Assembly: GCA_002270565.1 (NCBI GenBank)
Contig: NQMI01000019.1
Location: forward strand, 310,001-374,000
Length of the DNA stretch: 64,000 nucleotides
Direction of reading: 5' to 3'
Source of the DNA: Stenocarpella maydis
Lineage: Eukaryota > Ascomycota > Sordariomycetes > Diaporthales > Diaporthaceae
Part shown: one piece after another, positions 20,741 through 32,131 of the stretch
Position numbering within the stretch: position 1 is the first letter of the stretch
How the letters are laid out: each line of letters starts with the position of its first letter
Notes under the pieces: model-generated
The model's database searches: none
Told to the model about the DNA's origin: nothing
The model's input: only the letters and a program-made list of their open reading frames with translations
Made by a program: the position numbers and the translations under genes

Positions 20741-22504
20741 ATGGGGAATGAAGCTCAGAGCCCAATAGATTCGATGGACGAGGGAGCGTTAGAAGGAACG
20801 AATAAAATTCCGACTTGGCGAGTAGTCTTGCTCACAACCAGGTGAGTGTCCTGTCTTCATCACGATGGAACGAAGAGGACCAGCGCTCATACCACCGCTC
20901 GAGCGTCTGCGTGGGACTTTTCCTCTCCTTACTAGACACCACCATCGTCGCAACGGCCATGTACTCCATCGGCGTCGACCTGAGCTCCCTGGAGTCGGTC
21001 AACTGGGTCGCTCTAGCGTACACGCTCAGCTATCTCAGCTGCGTGGTGATTTTCGCCCGCATCGCAGATATCGTCGGGAGACGGAATTCCTATGCAGGCG
21101 CGTTTGTGATTTTCCTCGTCTCGTCGCTCGGCTGCGGGTTCGCTCAGACGTTGAATCAGCTCATCGTGTGCAGGGTCCTCCAGGGCATCGGTGGATCGGG
21201 CCTGTATGCCCAGGCTTTTGTGATCCTGTGGGAGGTTGTCCCGGTGGAATCGTCGCAGTGGATTGCGGGAATCACCGGCGCCATTATCGCCATGGCCGGC
21301 GTGCTGGGTCCGATCCTGGGTGGGATCATCACGCACTACACGACGTGGAGATGGGTCTTCTGGATCAGGTACTCGTCATTCATTTCTCCCCCCCCCCCCA
21401 ACTGCCCACTTGTCTCTCATCAGCGCCCAGTGCTTTGATCGGAATTCTCCCCCTGATCTTCTTTATCGTTGCGTGGCCAACGCCCAGCCAGTCCAAGAAA
21501 CAATCCACCCCCTCCTGGAAGGAGCTCGACTTCGTCGGCTGTATCTTGATCATCGGGGCCTCCGTCCTCGTCCTCTTCGCCCTGCAACAGGCCGGGCTCG
21601 TCGAGAACTCCTGGGGGACCGCGATGTTTATAGCCCCCCTCCTGGTCGGCTGTGCCTGCTGGGCTCTTCTGTTCGGGTGGGAATTCGTCGTTGCGCGGTT
21701 TTGGGACGGGAAGCTGGTAACGATGTTTCCCCTGCGGCTGCTGAGAAAACGGGTGTTTATCGGGAATGTACTGAGCATCCTGCTGGCCGGGTTCCCGTAC
21801 TTCCTGATCATCTACAGCCTGCCGCTGCGGCTGGAAGTGGTGAATGCGCAAAGCCCGCTGATGGTCGGCGTCAGTCTCCTGCCGATCCTGGCAGCAATCG
21901 CGGTGGCGAGCACGGTCAGCGGGATGGTGAACAAAACGAGCCACCGCATCTGTGCAACCCTCGTTCTCGGGTCTGTGCTCATGGTGATCGCCACGGCGCT
22001 GCTGTCGACCCTCGCGAGTACAACCCGCGTCGCGCCAAAGATGTACGGGTTCGAGGTCGTGTTCGGGCTGGGGTTTGGCCTCGTCGGGTCAACAGTATCT
22101 CTCGGCGCGGCGTTTGAATGCGAGCCCAAGGATAAAAGTAAGTGGTCCCCCACCCATAGCGGTCGTTTCCTATCATCATCGTAATAATGCACCCGGCAGG
22201 CGTTGCCCAGGGCATCATCGCGCAAGCCCGCGTCCTGGGCGGCAGCATCGGCATCGCCTGCTCGACCGCCGTTCTGGGGGTCACGCAGCGGCGCGAGCTC
22301 GCGGGGGTCGTTACAAGTGCGCAGTTGGCTACGCTGCAGGTGTCCGCGAAGCAAATGACCGAGGCACAGCTGCACTCGGTGAGGCAAGCGTACTCGGATG
22401 CGTTCGCCGAGGAGATGCGGGTGTGTGCGATTGTGTCTGGCGTCTGTGTTTTGGCGGCTCTTGCCACGTTCCGACGATCTGGTCCTGGTAATACTGTACC
22501 TTGA
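20741..22504 (+). CDS. MFS drug:H+ antiporter (DHA2-like, about 14 TM)
   Basis: Four exons, 20741-20841, 20904-21368, 21431-22137 and 22200-22504, join in frame to 525 residues. Introns are 62 bp each, all GT..AG. Family motifs: a short cytosolic N-terminus; the TM1 motif LSLLDTTIVATA (motif D1-like); motif A RIADIVGRR in the loop after TM2; CRVLQGIGGSGLYA (motif B region); and motif C GVLGPILGGIITHYTTWRWVFWI, typical of exporters. Later segments (IFFIVAW, VLVLFALQQAG, FPYFLIIYSLPL, FGLGFGLVGS) complete a plasma-membrane multi-pass topology. Predicted role: proton-driven efflux of a small molecule, perhaps the product of the neighbouring decarboxylase/dioxygenase. The frame is open upstream to 20414, but MGNEAQSP is chosen because these pumps have short N-termini. 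Exon 3 uses the second AG after the C-run, the only one that keeps frame. Confidence 0.88.
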
Positions 22505-24281
22505 GACCAATTCTATCCGCCTGTTCCAGGGAGTTGCTCGTAACTAGAAGGCCGATACGGGATGCGGCATAATGTGCAATATACACACACCGTGCAAGGA
22601 TCTATAATAGAATCTCGGTCAGATAAGAAGGAATCAATGATATGATGCTATCTATGAGCTAGCACTGATTTTATAGTGACCAGAGAAGCCAAACTCCCAG
22701 CTATTATTAGTTATACTTGTATTATGACAATCACGTTGCTTAGACTTTCCTCGATGCTAATACCGCCCCGTCCCCAACGCAGACCCCCAAACCATACCCA
22801 GTCATATAGATCTCTTATCCCCTTTTAAGGAGGCAATTTTACACAACATGCTTACATTTACCTACCTAGGGAGACAGGCATATGCTTGCCAGGTTAAAAG
22901 ACTTAAGGCCTGAGATATGAATTTTGCTGGAGAATTTAGTGATATACTGCCTGAGGCTTTTAATTAATTCATAACCTATATTATTAATAGTGATAGTATT
23001 GGCAATCCTGGACCTGTGGTTCCCACTTAATTGGTCATTTTCTGCGCTGGATCCGTCGTTGGATGTTAGCATTTCTTAAATGAACTCTTTATCTTTTATA
23101 ATAGATAATTCTAAATATTTAGTCTTCCTTTAGTTAAGCTAAGGTCTTAAAAAAGTTATTAAGTTAGCTAATCATAGTATTTATATGGTGTATTATTATT
23201 ATTATATAAGTCTTGAATAATAATGTTAGCTTCTTTTAAAGAAGATTAAGCATATTCTTAAGGATATCCTTTAGGCTTGGCTTTAATAATTTTAGGCTCT
23301 TATTAAAGTTTGTAGTGTTTGTTTTACTAGTACTAAATGTAGAGATGGCCTGGTGGTATGAGATAAGTTTGAGGAGGCGTCAGTAAGAAATAATGTTATG
23401 ATATTTAAATTGGGGTGATGAGAAGGAGCTGAGCAGGGTTCTATGGTTGTAATATTAAATATAGATAGAATCTTATACAGCTAAGAGCGCAATCATCATC
23501 GAGTTGAACCAACCTCCACCACTCCCGCGCCACCATAGCAACGGAACACAATACGGTGACTTCAACATTACTACTATCACTGACGAGACGGGCATCAGAG
23601 CAACGCTAAGGGCTCCACTAATATCAGCACGTATTTCTGCCAGGAGGGAAAGCACTAGCTGGATAGTGAAGTTTCGACAAAGCCTGAGGATCAACCTCTG
23701 CTAGTGGCCGGACTTGCACAGCTAGAGCCCAATCCTATCGCCCTCGGAACCGGAGCCCAACCTCAGGAGTGAACTCCACTTCGAAACAAGATACTCCAGC
23801 AAAAGAGGCGCCAGAAAAGAGGAAGTGTTTTCACGCATTGGCATTGAATATTGAGATGGTGGACGTCCCGCTTTCGTTGAAGATCAATCGTTAGCATTCT
23901 GGGCCAAGCTTCGTCAGATTTGTGGTCGGGCTGGCGTGGATGGTCGTGAGCGGGAAGGAGGGCAATCGTGTAGCCAAGAACCAGAATGCCAATGTTTTAC
24001 CCACGCCGCGCTTCCCGCACAGCCGCACTATGGCCCAAGGCCCAGCTGGCCCGCCAGCCAGCTAATCGCCTCTCCTACCCTCTGCTACCCCCCCCCCATT
24101 TTTCATGCCAATAACCACGATCATGCGACCTTCTTGAGCATTACATACAGTACAGCCTACTTGATCGGTGCGCAAGAAACCAAAGCATTTAGGGCCCCTG
24201 ATGCCTGTTCTGCACTGCTACCACAGTCAGACAGATTACTGAGAAAGCTCAGTCCCCCAGAAACTGATGCAACTGAACGTA
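22505..24281. other. intergenic region, no intact gene
   Basis: 22600-23470 is AT-rich and RIP-like. 23480-24270 returns to mixed composition with short plus-strand frames (23504-23704, 23936-24373) that carry no recognisable domain. Some may be debris of a gene, but I cannot name one. Confidence 0.45.
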
Positions 24282-25129
24282 ACGTCCCTGGCCCACTTTC
24301 GGCCCCCCCTGATTCGGCCCCCCTTTCCCACACAAACTCACACATTTCAAACAGTAATATTAAATTCAAATAAAGTCGTATAACCCTAGCCTTAGACTTA
24401 AATAATAGTAGTTTAAAGGAATTATAAGAAAGTAATTTTTAAAAATCAATATATAATATTATTATTCTCAAAATGACTCCTAAATTTTATATATTTAGAT
24501 TATTAAGGATTCACAATAAAATATATTGAAGCACTAATATATTAGCTATAACTTATTTTCCTTAATATTATGTTATAGAATTTTAGCTAGAAATTTGATT
24601 TCTTCAAAATAATACTATTTAATCTGTATATTATTAAATATTTTAGATACTTCTACCATAAATATATTCTTTTATTGACAAAAACTTAATATTAGTTTTT
24701 CTTATAGAAACGTTTTCTAAGAAAAATATAAAAGCTAAGTTTTCTATTGATAAAATTTTATTATTAATAAAAGTTTTAAGTTATTAATATTTAATATTTA
24801 CTTTATATATTTTATTATATAAATATTTTATAAATGTTATATATAATGAATAAATTTCAAAATGATATTGTTAAGAACCCCTTATATTATCTTAGTAATT
24901 CCTAATAATTTAACACTAATATATTTAAAAACTATTTTTAAAATATAAATTTAGTAATTGATTATGGACGTATAGTATAAATAGATATTATCCTCTTATA
25001 TATATAAATTTAAAAACTAGGTATTTTTAATACTTCTGTAGAATTAATAACAGGGAGTTAAAAAGGGGGTGTTTAGTATGAGAAGTGGGGGGCCGAATCA
25101 GGGGGGGCCCGAAAGTTGGCTAGGGACGT
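24282..25129. mobile_element. 848-bp TIR element related to the pogo-like tails
   Basis: Ends ACGTCCCTGGCC.. (24282) and, on the other strand, ACGTCCCTAGCC.. (from 25129) form inverted repeats of about 45 bp, sharing a CCCCCCTGATTCGGCCCCCC block. TA flanks both ends (24280-24281 and 25130-25131). The same ACGT terminus and CCCCCTGATTC block occur at the ends of the pogo-like transposase tails at 406 and 26993, so this looks like an internally deleted or RIP-erased relative. The interior 24360-25070 is almost only A and T with no ORF. Confidence 0.78.
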
Positions 25130-25131
25130 TA

Positions 25132-26840
25132 CTTGAATGGGCAGCTGAACTTTTAGATAAGAAATCTCTAGGCAACCGAAAACCGGGCCGGTTCCGCGCC
25201 AGCCCCTACTGCTGTAATGCCTAGCTTTGGCGAAAGTCCATCTCACTGACCTGCCCACAACTCGGGCAATTGGTCGACCATCTTGTACGTCAGGGGTGGC
25301 ACTGTTGAGGTGGCCGACCGGGCCCGGCGGTTTGAGGAGCCCGAAGATGAAGATGTTGGATGGGTACCTGAGATGCCGGGGGTTGTGCCCAGGATCCAAC
25401 CTGCGAATGTTGCACAGGAGCGCACTGGCCTATAAAATCCCCGATCGCTTTGCAGGCAACTGCAAAGTGCGTCGGGTGGAATAGTCGAAAGATGTTCTCC
25501 CTACCCAGCGCAGATATCGGCATAATTGAACTGAGTCAAAGGGCATGTAGTAGTAGTAAGCTCCATTGGCGGAGTTGTGCTCTGCTACTGAAATCGTGCA
25601 GTCTCGTGGAAGATTTGTCCTTTTGAATAGATCCCGTTCTTTGATTTAAAGTCCTATATGTTATGTTATGTTGGGTGATGACAAGGCATTCGTCCCAACT
25701 CTCTACGTGTCTGGCGTGAGGCCAGGAGAAGAAAAATGGTGGCTAAATAGCTATCCCCACATTTCAGCGCCCTAGAACTCATGCAAAGAGTGTGTGCCGA
25801 GGCCATGCCGCCGATGGTCAACGACTCGTCACCGAAGCGCCTCGAAATGGCAACCCTGCCACACCATGACACACTTGCATAGGCTGACGCTGTAGGTCCT
25901 GCAGTGTTTCCTGCGTGATTCACTTAAGTATGCCCGCCTCACCCCAGCGGCGGCTTGTGTTTGGCTGGAACTTTGCGAGTGCAGAAGTGGGTGGCATGGT
26001 CGGTACCAAGTCGTATGCGCATGTTGAAAAATGAAAACAATACATGTGTTTTTTCCCCCGGTGACACAAGTGGTTCAGAACCTTTCTTGTCTTCCGATGC
26101 AATGCCGAAGCACCAAGAAGACTACTGCTCCTACAGTAGCGAGCCCTGGCACCTCAGCGGCGGGACGGAAGGCAAAGAGCATGTTGTATCTCCAGTCCAG
26201 CTGGCAACCTTGGAATATGCCACGTCACTATTACTCGAGCGCGCAGAGTCAGACCTCACACGAGGGAAGCGCTTTTAGCCGTCTAACTACCTTCAGTTTG
26301 CAGTGTAGGTTCAATTGTAGAGGAAAGGAGTGAGGTAGGGAACCCCTTAAACATCTTGTCCTCGAATTTTAACACGTAATAAAATTCGGCTGCCCTGGCC
26401 GAGTCTTGCCACAAGTATGGCTGGGAACATGAGTGTGTTGAAGGATTTCAAGCAAGCGGCGCTGGGGCCGGTTGTAGTAGTGATTGAGTATGTAGACTGT
26501 TGAGATTAGAAATGCGAGGATGGTGGTGATCATGTTGTGGATGTGATATGACGTTATCGACATGACGCTCAATCTTGAAGAGATCGAACATGTAATCTTG
26601 CCCACATGGGGTTGATCTCGAGGATATCTAAACAGGTAGGAGGGGCCTTATGCTTGGGTCACCGGCATTTGTCCCATTGCACGATACACCGACTGATTAA
26701 CTGATCAAGGTGCTCAGATGAAGCGCTTTGTTTGGTCAGTAGGGACTTTATAGCAAAGTCTAATTGTATGGGCCATTGTGTTCGTCATCACCCACCCGAA
26801 TTGAGATATCGCATCACATATGCTTTTCCTCCTGTTTTCC
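25132..26840. other. intergenic region, no intact gene
   Basis: GC-normal sequence with short frames on both strands (for example 25073-25399 minus and 25955-26278 plus). None shows a domain, signal peptide or splice pattern that I can support. I see no RNA gene. Confidence 0.4.
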
Positions 26841-26993
26841 GCCGGCGAGACATTCCCTGATAGCGGCGATTCAGACGATTCCTCAACATCGGAAGAGGGA
26901 TCGGTTATTGTGGTCGCGGGCAATTAGCGTTGGCATGGTGGTGGCGGAGGGTGGTCAGAATCAGGGGGTGTGCGGAATCCCGGCCGCCCACGT
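26841..26993 (+). mobile_element. 3' tail of a pogo-like transposon (copy 2)
   Basis: This repeats the end of copy 1 (240-404): the codons for AGE..PDS.DSDDSSTSEEGSVIVVAGN followed by a stop and a 3' region with GGTCAGAATCAGGGGG and a terminal ..GCCCACGT next to TA (26994-26995). The homology begins abruptly at 26841, so the rest of the transposase is missing. It is less RIP-affected than copy 1: the terminal ACGT is intact and fewer C-to-T changes are seen. Confidence 0.72.
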
Positions 26994-26995
26994 TA

Positions 26996-28620
26996 ACACC
27001 GATCCTACATGCCCTCCAAGAGCAACATACACTTTACTCTAGCCAATCATGAAGATGAAGATGTTGCATCTGAGGCTGAGATTGAGGCTGCAAAATAAGA
27101 GCTGTGGTCAGGCTGTGTGAGGCCCTCAACGTCATTGGAACGTCGCTAAATGCAAGGAACTTCATCATAGGAAGTTCAGATAGGCTGAGTCAGTTTCCAT
27201 TTGGTTAAAAGAAGGAGTATGATCAGACCACCGATGCTCCCTTATCCAAAAGCCGAGGTGCAAAGGCGCAACTGCCCTGCTCCTCGTGCCAGTCGGGTGG
27301 GGGACCGTTCAACGGCTGCGATGAGCTAAGTACTATTACGGCAGACCGCTCCGCGAACTGCATTATCCTTTCGGGCCAATGCGATAGAAATAACGGAAGA
27401 AACGGGTATTTAATGACATGAGAAGATGTGTTGGAGGTCACTCACGGGGCGCCTGGTACTGGCACGAGTGCCTTTTGCACACTAGGGCCCCCAATTACCA
27501 TGAGGATGGACATGGGTTAGGTCTTTTTTTCGCAGTTTCGTATAATTTGTCTAGGATTTCCACGGTTATATGATTTGTAAAAGGTCTGCCTCATAGTACG
27601 GTACCTGCACACTTTTGGTTATTTCTTTAATAAATTCATCCATACTGAAACAAAGAAATATTAGACCACTTTCTTAATGTTATACCTGATAACATAATCT
27701 ATTCAGCTTTGTCTTCCGCCGTGAAACCAATCCCAAATCAGCTCGTCGATCGGCCAACGTTTTGGACTCTGTTGTATAGATCAACCTCACAGAGTTGACT
27801 GGAGAGCTGAATGCTCCCGCAGCCACATGTGTTGGAGGCGCGCGGAGCCTTTAACGCCCTCGCAAAGCTTAGCATATCTTAGCTCCAATGGGTGTAGCCC
27901 CAGCAACACAAGCTGACCCCAACAGCACTACATCATCGGAACCTAGATCTGAACAATATCCTTTGAAGAAATGATATGGTATAGCACGAAAGATTGTCAA
28001 GACCGGAAACCAGATGCAACCAGACGAAATTATTGCATGGCTCTCGATGTCTGACCTCGATCAATCAGTTGCGAGGCTGACCAGCGACGGCAAGAGGAAG
28101 AGTGCTTCAATCCATCAGGAATGTCTCATTCGACAGTCGCGGGAGGCGAGGCACGTCTTGTAGCCATGTTTCCATCGCCGCCAATATCCACAATCGACCC
28201 TGACGCTGAGCCTGAAGCACGTCGCAAACGCATACGCAGCTCACAACATCCCGAAACAGATACTGATCCTGCCGGCGTCGGCACAACCCATGTTACACTT
28301 TTAGCCTGGGTAAGCGACCACCCAGCCATGCCTGAAAAGAGGCCAGGCTGGAGGGGTCTTACTTAGCATTGAAAATTGGGATTCGATGGGCAGCGTCCTT
28401 ATCTCTGGTAGGGGCGTGACCCTGGCCTTGCCCCTCAACGGTCTGAGGTGTGTGTCGCCGACCTGGACCTTGTGTCTGCCGCAACCTGCGTATACAGCAT
28501 GTGTCTTGCACATGAATGCAAAGAGCGAGGAGGGGGTGTAAAAGGTATACGTAGATATAACATTAACATATATCGGGATAAAAGAACATACAGGCAACTA
28601 ATTAACAAACACTTATATTA
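26996..28620. other. intergenic region with weak coding-like debris
   Basis: Mixed composition. A plus-strand frame around 27990-28170 (IIAWLSMSDLDQSVARL) and another at 28370-28530 read like protein but are broken by stops and match no family I know. No splice pattern restores a gene. Confidence 0.35.
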
Positions 28621-30590
28621 TATGCTCTAGGGCCGGGCTCCTTACAATATTGCAGCTTAATATAGGAATGAGAAAGTTAGTTAACTAGCAGATCCTTTCC
28701 AGACTCAGTTTAAGTGTTTACTTTTTAAATACCCAAACTTACCACCTAAACCTATCTACCTAAAGAAATATACCTATAAGCCTAGCGCTAATAATATTTA
28801 CCTTAATCTTAAATAGGTTAATATCTTTCTCTATTAAAGAAAGCATCCTAAGCAACTAGCTTATAAAGCACCTATTAAGCCTCCTAAGTTTTAACCTAAG
28901 TCTTATTACTTTAGGTAGTATAGCATTACTCCTTAATTAAGGTCGTTAAGTAGAAATATATATGAGACTATACTTACGGGCTTATAATGAAGTATCATAG
29001 GATCATTTTCATTATCAGCTCAGTTCTTATATACATTGCCGCTCTAAGCATATTCTTGCTAGGGTGGAAGACAGCCAAATAAAAAAAAATAAGGCTAAGG
29101 CTTCTTCTAAGGATTCTAAGGCACTGGAGAAGGGGTTGAGGAGGACATCTAGATAAAGTACTAAATATGCCACAATTCCGCTAAACTGCATAGTAGTACC
29201 CACGTCAAGATCAAGCTACCGCTCCCGCTACCATAAATCCCAGTTTATCTTAAGCGCGAAAGTCCACAGAAAACAAGCCGTAACTGGGTCAGCCATGTAT
29301 TTAGCAATTACTCGACCACATGACAAGACCGTATGCATTGCCGGAGCCAACCATTTCTCTCCTCGTGCTTGTGTTGTCTCCCATGTGTGATGACATTTTT
29401 CCTGCTATAAAGCTATGATCCCTGAGGGAGAAGAGGTGGAACCCGGCTAAATAAGACTATATAGTTATAGCTTCGCCCCTTCTAGGTATAATGGTTACTA
29501 TAGGCCTTAATTATTCTTTTAAAACTATATTATATTTAACTATAGCTTATTACTAGCTAAACTATTTACTACTTTCTAAGCTTTTAAGTCTCCACTACCT
29601 AATAAATATTCTTTAAGAACTTCTATAGTTTATTTTTTTACCTCTTAGATATATTATTAAAATGTAACTTTATATCTCTTAAGTTTTTAATTTATTTAGT
29701 AAAGCCTGTATCACTTTATCAAATAATAACTTATATATTAATCTTAATTAGCAAAGAGTATTTACCTACTATATTACAATTCTTAAGCTTTATTATAAAC
29801 CTTACTTTAACTTATACTGAATTATTATACTTAATATTTATATATAATCTACTTTTATCCCTCTATTAGCTCTATTTATTCACCTATTTAAATTAAGGAA
29901 GTATAGTTATTATACCTTAGTAGACTGCAGTCTATTTCAACTTATAGGAGATTAGCTATGTAAACTTAATTGAATTAAACTACAAGTATTATAGGTCTTA
30001 GTGGCTGAGAAGGCCGAATAACTATACTATTAGTATTAAATGCTAATTAACTATTTTAGAGTGGTTGTAATTGAGAAGGCTTGTATAATCTGGAAGATTA
30101 TAGCCTTTTTATATTGCTGACTTTGAGCAATTTATATATATATAAAGGCCTTAAGTTATATAGTGAATTCATTATATATAGTTCTTAATAATATTAAACC
30201 AGCTAATAGCTAGAGATAGCTTCAAACTTAATAGGCTGATTGAGTATTAAGCTTAATGGCTAATTAATAGCGCTGCTGCACTAGTATAAATTAATAAATA
30301 TTAAGGGCTATCTAGTTATGGTTTAAGATTTGGACTTGTGGTGTGAAATAGTAGTTTATGGCTTCATACTAGTAAAAGTAACTAAATAATTATTCTTGAA
30401 AGTATATATTGTAAACTAACTGTTTTAAACCATACTAATTGTTTTTTATCCCTTAGGGGCAACTATTATTTATTCCGATTAAGAAGAGGAACTTAAAGAA
30501 TATAACTGGTCTATAGTTATGGCTTCACCTGATCTAGGACTCAAGGCATCCAGTGCTGTTATTAGGCGAGTCGAACTGCAACTTAGGTGA
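28621..30590. other. AT-rich RIP-like block
   Basis: Nearly 2 kb of AT-rich, TA-rich sequence, interrupted by a GC-normal island at about 29040-29450. No terminal repeats or transposase motifs could be recognised. Probably one or more dead transposons. Confidence 0.55.
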
Positions 30591-30599
30591 AGGAAATAT

Positions 30600-31530
30600 A
30601 GCACCTCTACCGGTCCCGATGTTGACAGCGGGTGCTGTATAGTGTGTACTTGCGGATTTTGAGGGGTTTTTGGTCTCGAAAGATCCCAAGTAATGTACCG
30701 AAAATGAGCATCAGCAAGATGTACGCCAGGTATTGACTGGCCGTGGTGTACTTACTACCTTGACGTGCGGCCCGATATCGTCCAAAGTGAGTTGTTCCGG
30801 GGTTTTGTTCAAGGTGAAGGCAAACTCCTTGATGATCAGGCTGGTTCTGTGCCAATGATTCTCGATGACCCTCCAAAGATCTATGCATGGGTGACCAGTT
30901 GCAATATGCTCCGGTACACTACACCACCGGGGAATCGGTAGACCTGCGTCGTGATCCGCGAGGGCAAGGCTAAAGCAAAGCGCCCGTCTGTCTTTTTTAT
31001 TTGAGTTTTGCTCAAATGAAAGGCAAAACATATCATTTCAGACAATTCCGTTGTCGCAGTCGTGCGATGCCGTCATCCTTGCACTGTTCTTGTTGCTGTT
31101 TCTTTGGGCATTTCCGTCCGCATAAGCCACCTAGACTCTACGGTCCGCACAAGCTGCCACCGCGGTTCTTAAAAGCCTCTCTCTGTAATGCTTATAGCAC
31201 TGGGGGACGCCGGCGGAACCGGCGAGGCTCATCTAGATTATGTATTCATTCTGAGATCCCGCCTACCCATCATGCGGTTGACGCGATACATGTTTGTTCG
31301 GATCTGGATGACGTACATGGCTCCCACGAGGGTCCTGACAGGACGCACATTATTTTGAGCCGGTAGCATCAAAACAGGAATCGGTAGTCCGGTGAAACAG
31401 AAATCCAGATTCCTCTTCTTCCGAAGATCGTCCATCTTGATGAAGGTCGCTCGCCACTTTTCGCGTAGTTGTTGAGACCGATGCCACGTACATTCATGCA
31501 CCCGGGCGCCCGGGTGTTTAAAAAGATAAA
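30600..31530 (-). pseudogene. fragments of an unidentified protein-coding gene
   Basis: Two minus-strand pieces read like real protein. One at about 31501-31238 contains REKWRATFIKMDDLRKKRN and PVRTLVGAMYVIQIRTNMYR. The other, at about 31031-30740, contains LWRVIENHWHRTSLIIKEFA and NKTPEQLTLDDIGPHVK, followed by a GTAAGT donor-like site, and the next frame holds a hydrophobic stretch (YLAYILLMLIFGTLLGIF). Between them the frame is broken by stops and an R/G-rich segment. I do not recognise the family. It could be a decayed membrane-associated protein. Confidence 0.3.
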
Positions 31531-32131
31531 TTTTGTACGGCAGCTGTGTTGGGGATTCCTCCTCCGGGACATAGACAATATCATCCTGGGCTGGGCCCCG
31601 TTACCTTTGTTTACAAGCTCCCCTGGCCAGCTTGTCTAGGAGAAGCTTGTAGGTTCGGGGAGGGGTACCCGGTGGCCAAGTGCGTGTAAGAGAAATTTGG
31701 ATGGTAGCTGCACCGGAGGATTCCCCTCCCAGACACAGCAATTACTACCTATCCAGGGCTGGCGCCTTTTTCTGGATTAATCAGGGCCACTGGGCGGTTT
31801 GACAAGAGCGAGGCTTGGAGCTCCCTTACATGAACCCGACTGGAAAGATCTTCTCTGGTCAGCTTCCCGAGACCATGTGGGAGAGATAGTGTCTCTCCAA
31901 TGGCACTACAGGCATTCAGTGGGCAGATAAATATTAGTTGCGATAATGAGCATCACATAGGAGAGCAAGTACGGTGGGTACAATCCCGGCATACTAGCAA
32001 TGCATCTGGACGCGCCTTGTGTATCAAGTAGCTCCCTTCTCAAGCACCACTTCAATTAATGGACAGGCCACTAAAAACATCTATCTATATACACACTAAA
32101 GAAGAAATCCCATGTGAGCTAATAAGTGCCC
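31531..32131. other. intergenic stretch, 3' side of the GH43 gene
   Basis: About 600 bases of mixed composition. I see no ORF or RNA gene to support; it probably includes the 3' UTR of the minus-strand GH43 gene. Confidence 0.5.
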
